A DNA stretch of 11,641 bases from an uncultured Bacilli bacterium (GTDB lineage: Bacteria; Bacillota_I; Bacilli_A; RF39; UBA660). Shown here one piece after another: positions 7,859 to 11,641 of this stretch. The first letter of the stretch is position 1. Every line of letters starts with the position of its first letter. Location of the stretch: NCBI GenBank assembly GCA_947627525.1, contig CANQWJ010000021.1:1-11641 (forward strand). Reading direction: 5' to 3'. The notes beneath the pieces were generated by a model. That model searched no databases. It was given only the letters and a program-made list of their open reading frames with translations, and was not told the DNA's origin. The position numbers and the translations under genes were made by a program.

Positions 7859-7898
7859 AAAAGAAAAATGCTATAATACAATGTAGTTTTTTTCTTTT
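7859..7898. repeat. A/T-rich inverted repeat flanking the mtaB promoter
   Basis: AAAAGAAAAA at 7859-7868 is perfectly complementary to TTTTTCTTTT at 7889-7898, with a 20-base spacer holding the TGC-TATAAT element. Only one G-C pair is present, so an RNA hairpin would be weak. It could be a leaky terminator for the gene ending at 7856 or a chance product of A/T runs. Confidence 0.4.
7869..7877 (+). promoter_or_regulatory. Extended -10 promoter of mtaB
   Basis: TGC TATAAT at 7869-7877 is a complete extended -10 element. No good -35 is seen at the right distance (the region around 7848-7854, TTAGACT, is poor), which is tolerable for extended -10 promoters. The start of transcription would be near 7884, about 28 bases before the mtaB ATG, and the leader contains the GGGGGAG ribosome site at 7899-7905. 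Confidence 0.6.
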
Positions 7899-7911
7899 GG
7901 GGGAGTGTTAT

Positions 7912-9198
7912 ATGAAAGTTGGTATATATACTCTAGGGTGTAAGGTTAATACTTATGAGAGTGAATATGTTATAAAAATTCTTAAAGAAAATGGTTATGA
8001 AATAGGCGATTTTAATGATATTTGTGATATTTATATCATTAATACTTGTACCGTTACTAATAATAGTGATAGTAAGAGTCGTAAAATGATAAGACAAGCT
8101 AGAAGACGTAATAAAGATGCTTGTATTGTTGCGATGGGATGTTTCATTCAAAAAGAAAAACAAGATCAACTAGAAGATATTGATATCGCTATTGGGAATA
8201 AAGACAAAAATAAAATCGTGTCTTTACTAGAAGAATATTTTAAAAATAAAGAAAAAATAAATGTCGTTAAAAAGACGAGTGATTTAACAAGTTTTGATGA
8301 TATGTATCTCGATAAGTATTTATCTAGAACTAGAGCTTTTGTTAAAATTCAAGATGGTTGTGAAAACTATTGTAGTTATTGCATCATCCCTTATGTCCGT
8401 GGTAAATGTCGTAGTAAAGATTTTCAAACTTGTTTAGATGAAATTAATAATTTAGTTAATAATGGTTTTAAAGAAATTGTTTTAACAGGAATTCATACTG
8501 GTAATTATGGACGTGATATCAATACTGATTTTGCATCTTTATTAAAAGAGATTGTTAAGATTGAAAATTTGAAGCGTATTCGTATATCTTCTATTGAAAT
8601 AACAGAGTTGAATGATGAAGTTTTAGATATAATTAAAAATAATTCGAAAATCGTTGATCATTTACACATTCCTATTCAGGCTGCAAGTGATGAAGTTTTA
8701 AAAATAATGAATCGTAAATATGACTTAAATTATTTTATTGAAAAAATAGAAAAAATTAGAAAGATTCGTCCTGATATTTCAATAACGACTGATATCATTG
8801 TTGGACATCCTGGTGAAACTGATGAAATCTTTGAAAAGAGTCTTGATATTTTAAAAAAGATAAACTTTTCAAAATTACACGTTTTTCCATATTCTAAAAG
8901 AGATGGTACACCATCTGCCCGCATGAAACAAATTGATGACCAAACCAAGAAAAAAAGAACTGATGTTCTTTTGGACTTATCAAAAAAATTAGAAATATCC
9001 TATATGGAAAAGTTTCACAATAAAAATTTAGAAGTTCTCTTTGAAAGAAATCATGGCAATTATCAAGTCGGACACACCTCTAATTATCTCCAAGTAAAAG
9101 TTTTTAATGAAAGTACGATTAGTAGTGGTGATGAGAAAATTATCCAAATAGAAAAAATAGAATATCCTTACTTAATAGGAAAGGTAATTGCAAAATAA
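7912..9198 (+). CDS. mtaB: tRNA N6-threonylcarbamoyladenosine(37)-C2 methylthiotransferase MtaB
   Basis: A 428-residue radical-SAM enzyme that converts t6A37 to ms2t6A37 in ANN-decoding tRNAs. The N-terminal UPF0004 domain has cysteines 10, 46 and 77 for one [4Fe-4S] cluster. TLGCKVNTYESE (8-18 region) is the MtaB form, unlike TFGCQMN of MiaB. The radical-SAM cluster motif is CENYCSYC (Cys150, 154, 157) followed by IIPYVRGKCRS. Other landmarks: LTGIHTGNYG (191-200), ISSIE (225-229), VGHPGETDE (297-305), VFPYSKRDGTPSARM (324-338) and a C-terminal TRAM-like domain (about 365-428). Two usually conserved motifs are altered: IPIQAASD instead of IPLQSGSD, and GHPGE instead of GFPGE. ATG 7912 is preferred over TTG 7897 because GGGGGAG (7899-7905) then lies seven bases upstream. 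It has its own promoter but may also receive read-through from the miaA operon. Confidence 0.95.
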   Translation: MKVGIYTLGCKVNTYESEYVIKILKENGYEIGDFNDICDIYIINTCTVTNNSDSKSRKMIRQARRRNKDACIVAMGCFIQKEKQDQLEDIDIAIGNKDKNKIVSLLEEYFKNKEKINVVKKTSDLTSFDDMYLDKYLSRTRAFVKIQDGCENYCSYCIIPYVRGKCRSKDFQTCLDEINNLVNNGFKEIVLTGIHTGNYGRDINTDFASLLKEIVKIENLKRIRISSIEITELNDEVLDIIKNNSKIVDHLHIPIQAASDEVLKIMNRKYDLNYFIEKIEKIRKIRPDISITTDIIVGHPGETDEIFEKSLDILKKINFSKLHVFPYSKRDGTPSARMKQIDDQTKKKRTDVLLDLSKKLEISYMEKFHNKNLEVLFERNHGNYQVGHTSNYLQVKVFNESTISSGDEKIIQIEKIEYPYLIGKVIAK

Positions 9199-9211
9199 AA
9201 AACTTTTTTAT

Positions 9212-9243
9212 AAAAGAAGTAGAGTAATTTCTACTTCTTTTTT
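9212..9243. terminator. Convergent hairpin terminator between mtaB and the adenine methylase gene
   Basis: A perfect 12-bp stem (AAAAGAAGTAGA at 9212-9223 with its complement at 9230-9241) and a 6-base loop are followed by T residues to 9243 on the plus strand. On the minus strand the left arm supplies a shorter T run. The stop codon of the minus-strand methylase (9231-9233) and its final Lys codons lie inside the right arm, so the hairpin is shared by two convergent genes. Confidence 0.85.
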
Positions 9244-10286
9244 GAATCATTTTTTTCTAAACAATGAATATATTCAATTGTGAAATCTCTTATGTAATCT
9301 CTATTCTTATCGGCTTTAAATCTTCTATGTTTTTTCTCATAACATTTATATTTACCATATTTAGACATAATTCTTTTTATTTCATTAATTGGAATAATAC
9401 CTTCATCATTATAACTTAATAAAATATATTTAAATTTGGCATTTTTTATTAAGTCTTCAAACGCTTCAGTTGCTTCTTTCTTAATGCAATATTTAGATTT
9501 TTTAGTTGTTTCACACCTAACACCAGTTTTTCCTTTAATTTCAGGATTATCATATAAAGCAATTGTTTCTAACATGTGATAATTCGTATCATATTTTCTA
9601 GTATTGTAAGGTGGATCCATATATAATATGTCACCACTTATATTTTTGACTAACTTATTACAATCTTCATTATAAACTTTATTATTATTAGAATTTTCAA
9701 CAATCAATGTTTCAATTGGGCTTAGTACCATATCCTTTTCCGCTGATTTTTTTAATTTTTTTAGAAATGCTTCATAAACAGAAGCCGTATTTGCAACTTT
9801 ATCAGCACTCTCAATCAAACTGGCAATTAGAAAATTATACTCATTTTCATCTAATAATTTCTCATTTTTCCAATTTTCAATGCACAATCTGATTGCATCA
9901 ATTTTTTGAGCGTTTTTATCCGAAAAATATTGCCTTTCAAATTCTTTACCTCTTGTCCCCGCTAATGAATAATTATTATAAATAAATCCTTTTTTACCAT
10001 CGATATCATTTAAGTATTCAAAAACATTGTCAATGTTATTTTTCTTTAATTTAGAAAAAGTTAATTCCTTATTATTTTCTATGAAATGCTTAGCCGTAAT
10101 GTAACTATAATATTCTATATCATTTGAAATAATTGTATAACCTTTTTTTTTGAAATATTTTCCAACTACTCCTGTTCCAGAAAATATATCACACAATACA
10201 ATATTATTATTTTTAGGTTTTACAAAATCATTTATAGTTTCATCAATGAAATTTAAAATTGAAAACTTAGAACCTATATAATTCAT
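9231..10286 (-). CDS. DNA N6-adenine methyltransferase, D12/Dam-like class
   Basis: A 351-residue enzyme that should transfer a methyl group from S-adenosylmethionine to adenine N6 in a specific DNA sequence. Motif X is NYIGSK (2-7), motif I DIFSGTG (33-39), motif II SNDIEYY (54-60) and catalytic motif IV YMDPPYN (222-228). Strongly recognisable family segments are AGTRGKEFERQYFSDKNAQKIDAIR (109-133 region), ADKVANTASVYEAFLKKLKKSA (161-182 region), NYHMLETIALYDNP (235-248) and SYNDEGI (291-297). The long stretch between motifs I and IV should hold the target-recognition domain; the recognised sequence cannot be deduced. ATG 10286 is chosen over TTG 10298 because GGAGGT (10291-10296) would overlap the latter. 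All ten Arg codons are AGA or AGG, unlike the housekeeping genes. It is divergent from another methyltransferase gene and no endonuclease gene is visible. Confidence 0.92.
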   Translation of the reverse strand: MNYIGSKFSILNFIDETINDFVKPKNNNIVLCDIFSGTGVVGKYFKKKGYTIISNDIEYYSYITAKHFIENNKELTFSKLKKNNIDNVFEYLNDIDGKKGFIYNNYSLAGTRGKEFERQYFSDKNAQKIDAIRLCIENWKNEKLLDENEYNFLIASLIESADKVANTASVYEAFLKKLKKSAEKDMVLSPIETLIVENSNNNKVYNEDCNKLVKNISGDILYMDPPYNTRKYDTNYHMLETIALYDNPEIKGKTGVRCETTKKSKYCIKKEATEAFEDLIKNAKFKYILLSYNDEGIIPINEIKRIMSKYGKYKCYEKKHRRFKADKNRDYIRDFTIEYIHCLEKNDSKKK

Positions 10287-10308
10287 AATAACCTCCAACT
10301 ATATAACA

Positions 10309-10337
10309 ATTATATCATAAATTCGAAAGAATGTCGC
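10309..10337 (-). promoter_or_regulatory. Minus-strand promoter of the adenine methylase gene
   Basis: On the minus strand, TGA TATAAT gives an extended -10 (TATAAT at 10314-10309) and GCGACA (10337-10332) matches four of six -35 bases with an exact 17-bp spacer. Initiation near 10302 would leave about 16 nt before the ATG, containing GGAGGT. This is the better of the two divergent promoters. Confidence 0.65.
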
Positions 10338-10363
10338 AAACATACCGAATATTTAAATTATTA

Positions 10364-10372
10364 TGATATAAT
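10364..10372 (+). promoter_or_regulatory. Plus-strand promoter of the second methyltransferase gene
   Basis: TGA TATAAT at 10364-10372 is a perfect extended -10 element, but no convincing -35 lies 16-18 bases upstream (ACCGAA at 10344-10349). Initiation near 10379 would leave only about nine bases before the ATG at 10388, with GGTGA (10379-10383) as the only ribosome-site sequence. The transcript would be almost leaderless, which suggests weaker expression than the divergent gene. Confidence 0.5.
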
Positions 10373-10387
10373 TATTTTGGTGATTAT

Positions 10388-11200
10388 ATGGCAAAGAAAA
10401 CAATTAATGATTTGGATATGACAAGATGGAAAGAATACAACAATATAATAACTGATAGTTTATGGATTATAGATAAAAGAGATAACTCGGGGTTACATAA
10501 AGGGGATTATCATGGAAATTTTATTCCGCAAATACCGCAACAACTAATTAATAGGTATACCAAAAAAGGTGAATGGGTTCTTGATGCCTTTTTAGGAAGT
10601 GGGACGACATTAATAGAATGTCAAAAGCTTGGAAGAAATGGTATTGGAATTGATATTGATCCTAATATTTTAGAAGTTGCTAAAGAACGGGCAATGGCAA
10701 CCGAAGGAAATTCAAAACTGGAATTTATAAATGGTGATAGCAGCAAAATTAAACTTGATAAATATTTAAGTAAATATGACATTGATAAAGTTAATTTAAT
10801 CATTTATCATCCTCCTTATTGGGACATAATTAAATTTAATGATATTAAAGGTAATCTTGCAAATTTAGATTCATTAGATAAATTTTTAAAAGGATTTGAA
10901 AAGGTTATAGATAATACCGCAAAATACTTAGAAGAAGAAAGATATCTAGGAATTGTAATAGGCGATATTTATAAAAACAGTGAATGGGTTCCTTTAAGTT
11001 CTCACATCATTCAATTAATGTTAAAGAAAAATTATATTTTAAAATCAGTCGTTGTTAAAAATATAAATGAAACAAAAGGAAAACAAAATCAAAAAGCAAT
11101 ATGGCGATATAGAGCTTTACTTGGCGGTTTCTATATTTTTAATCATGAGTATATTTTAATTTTTAAAAAACCTAAGGAAAAGAAAAAGAAGAAAAATTAA
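10388..11200 (+). CDS. Site-specific DNA methyltransferase, N4-cytosine/N6-adenine amino type
   Basis: A 270-residue SAM-dependent DNA methyltransferase of the COG0863/N6_N4_Mtase kind. HKGDYHGNFIPQIPQQLI (37-54) resembles motif X, VLDAFLGSGTTLIE (64-77) is motif I, GIGIDIDP (85-92) motif II, NGDS (115-118) motif III, and IIYHPPYWD (138-146) motif IV. The end, HEYILIFKK (253-261), is typical of this group. The motif order X-I-IV is not the IV-X-I order usual for the beta class, and His precedes PPY where Asp, Asn or Ser is normal, so adenine versus cytosine specificity is left open. A Lys-rich tail (KKPKEKKKKKN) closes the protein. ATG 10388 has only a weak GGTGA site. None of its eight Arg codons is CGT or CGC. 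The divergent adenine methylase suggests the two act as a pair. Confidence 0.88.
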   Translation: MAKKTINDLDMTRWKEYNNIITDSLWIIDKRDNSGLHKGDYHGNFIPQIPQQLINRYTKKGEWVLDAFLGSGTTLIECQKLGRNGIGIDIDPNILEVAKERAMATEGNSKLEFINGDSSKIKLDKYLSKYDIDKVNLIIYHPPYWDIIKFNDIKGNLANLDSLDKFLKGFEKVIDNTAKYLEEERYLGIVIGDIYKNSEWVPLSSHIIQLMLKKNYILKSVVVKNINETKGKQNQKAIWRYRALLGGFYIFNHEYILIFKKPKEKKKKKN

Positions 11201-11201
11201 A

Positions 11202-11215
11202 AATTTCATGAAATT
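11202..11215. repeat. Perfect 14-bp palindrome AATTTCATGAAATT
   Basis: It starts one base after the stop of the plus-strand methyltransferase gene. The sequence is exactly self-complementary, with no loop or T tract that would make it a terminator by itself. The rest of 11216-11334 is AT-rich with no convincing gene or RNA. Confidence 0.45.
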
Positions 11216-11334
11216 GTAATCAAATACTTATATAAATATCAATTTGCATACAAGTTTTCAAGCAATAATAAAAAGACATATAATGTTGATTGTTATATTG
11301 TTTATTATCAAAATAAAAAGTACTTTAGCATATT

Positions 11335-11368
11335 AAAAGATAATCAATTAATTTTGATTACCTTTTTT
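11335..11368. terminator. Convergent hairpin terminator between methyltransferase gene and sspI
   Basis: Arms 11335-11347 and 11354-11366 are complementary over 13 bases with one A-C mismatch (11340/11361). The loop is TTAATT and T residues continue to 11368. On the minus strand the left arm ends in a T run as well, so it can serve both genes. The sspI stop codon (11348-11350) is in the loop. Confidence 0.75.
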
Positions 11369-11569
11369 AATACTAGTATGAATTCTTTTAATGGTTTGTT
11401 CTTTTTCCGAATCAGACATTTCTTGCCAATTTAAATAGAAGAAAATACCTAATCCAGGAAGAGCTACTTCATCACTATCATTTATTGCTTCAACAATGGC
11501 ATTTTCTATTGTCTTTTCATCATCATCTTTAAAGTTATTAATGATATAATCTTTTATTTCACCATTCAT
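11348..11569 (-). CDS. sspI: Small acid-soluble spore protein I (SspI)
   Basis: A 73-residue protein whose layout matches Bacillus SspI, a minor SASP made in the forespore (in B. subtilis under sigma G) and packed in the spore core. The diagnostic core is an N-terminal helix, TIENAIVEAI (20-29), then LPGLGIFFYLNW (37-48), then SDSEKEQTIKRI (52-63). From memory of B. subtilis SspI, exactly 36 residues precede LPGLG there too, which fixes ATG 11569 as the start. The ribosome site is poor: only GTGAT lies just upstream, while a perfect GAAAGGAG is much further up (11623-11630). The stop lies in the loop of a terminator hairpin shared with the convergent methyltransferase gene. It is the only sporulation gene in the window, and indicates that the organism, or a recent ancestor, forms spores. 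The match is by recalled pattern, not alignment. Confidence 0.85.
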   Translation of the reverse strand: MNGEIKDYIINNFKDDDEKTIENAIVEAINDSDEVALPGLGIFFYLNWQEMSDSEKEQTIKRIHTSIKKGNQN

Positions 11570-11611
11570 AAAATCACGTATAATCTAATTATGTGATTTT
11601 TTATTAATCAC
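11570..11611 (-). other. sspI leader with overlapping alternative hairpins
   Basis: Directly upstream of the sspI ATG, AAAATCAC (11570-11577) pairs with GTGATTTT (11593-11600), with an inner ATAAT/ATTAT stem (11580-11584 with 11588-11592), a 3-base loop and a 2-base bulge. GTGATT (11593-11598) can instead pair with AATCAC (11606-11611). The two structures exclude each other. A sigma-G-like -10 (CATAATT, minus strand, 11594-11588) overlaps this region, so part of it may be promoter rather than transcribed leader. Confidence 0.4.
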
Positions 11612-11641
11612 TATATTAGATTCTCCTTTCTATAATATTTT

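Larger units (their letters stand above)
10309..10372. repeat. Inverted repeat formed by the divergent -10 regions
   Basis: ATTATATCATAA at 10309-10320 is the exact reverse complement of TTATGATATAAT at 10361-10372. A second, inner pair, ATTCG (10321-10325) and CGAAT (10346-10350), adds symmetry. The repeat places identical extended -10 elements face to back, and it could also be read as a two-site operator. No regulator gene is visible beside it. Confidence 0.7.

Noticed and set aside
7897..7911. TTG 7897 as the mtaB start
   Set aside because: It would place the GGGGGAG ribosome site inside the coding sequence; ATG 7912 begins with the standard MKVGIYTLGC.
11201..11334. Possible small RNA or small gene between the methyltransferase gene and the terminator
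   Set aside because: Only very short frames (for example ATG AAA TTG TAA) and A/T runs are seen; no promoter-terminator pair other than the convergent hairpin.
9199..11370. Integrase, transposase or flanking direct repeats around the methyltransferase pair
   Set aside because: No such gene or convincing repeat at the edges was found in the window; acquisition is argued from codon usage only.
1..11641. CRISPR array, tRNA genes or riboswitch
   Set aside because: No regularly spaced repeats, no cloverleaf-like segments with CCA ends, and all leaders except that of sspI are shorter than about 30 bases.

Overview
This window is AT-rich (roughly 30% GC by eye) and reads in the standard code: TGA works as a stop (for example after mutL and miaA) and tryptophan is TGG. 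Strong AGGAGG-type ribosome sites, occasional TTG starts, a MutH-independent (endonuclease-type) MutL and an SspI spore protein point to a spore-forming low-GC Gram-positive bacterium of the Bacilli/Erysipelotrichia kind, probably an uncultured gut lineage. The lineage is inferred; no ribosomal RNA or other taxonomic marker is present.

Positions 1-9198 are a dense, all-plus-strand housekeeping block. It opens with the 3' part of uvrC. An extended -10 promoter (around 587-615) then starts a run of four tightly spaced genes: a membrane-anchored PepSY-like protein, mutL, an ABC-transporter ATPase and its ABC-2 permease, which has a very large extracytoplasmic domain. A long hairpin at 5137-5188 ends this unit. 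A new promoter drives miaA (tRNA A37 prenylation), rsmE (16S rRNA m3U1498 methylation) and an unrecognised membrane-anchored acidic coiled-coil protein. mtaB (tRNA ms2t6A37 methylthiolation) follows with its own TGC-TATAAT promoter.

Positions 9199-11370 look like an accessory insertion. Two different DNA methyltransferase genes are transcribed divergently from a 101-bp region: a D12-type N6-adenine enzyme on the minus strand and an N4/N6-amino methyltransferase on the plus strand. Their -10 elements form a perfect 12-bp inverted repeat. No restriction endonuclease gene is visible. Neither gene uses a CGT or CGC arginine codon, unlike mtaB next door, which supports horizontal acquisition. Convergent hairpin terminators close both sides.

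Positions 11348-11641 hold sspI on the minus strand (a minor small acid-soluble spore protein), with its 5' region, containing overlapping alternative hairpins, running to the window edge.

Functionally, the plus-strand block combines DNA repair (uvrC, mutL) and RNA modification (miaA, rsmE, mtaB), interleaved with three envelope-associated units of unknown role. The methyltransferase pair is the most plausible candidate for an unusual system, either an orphan epigenetic pair or the modification half of a restriction system acting on an asymmetric site.
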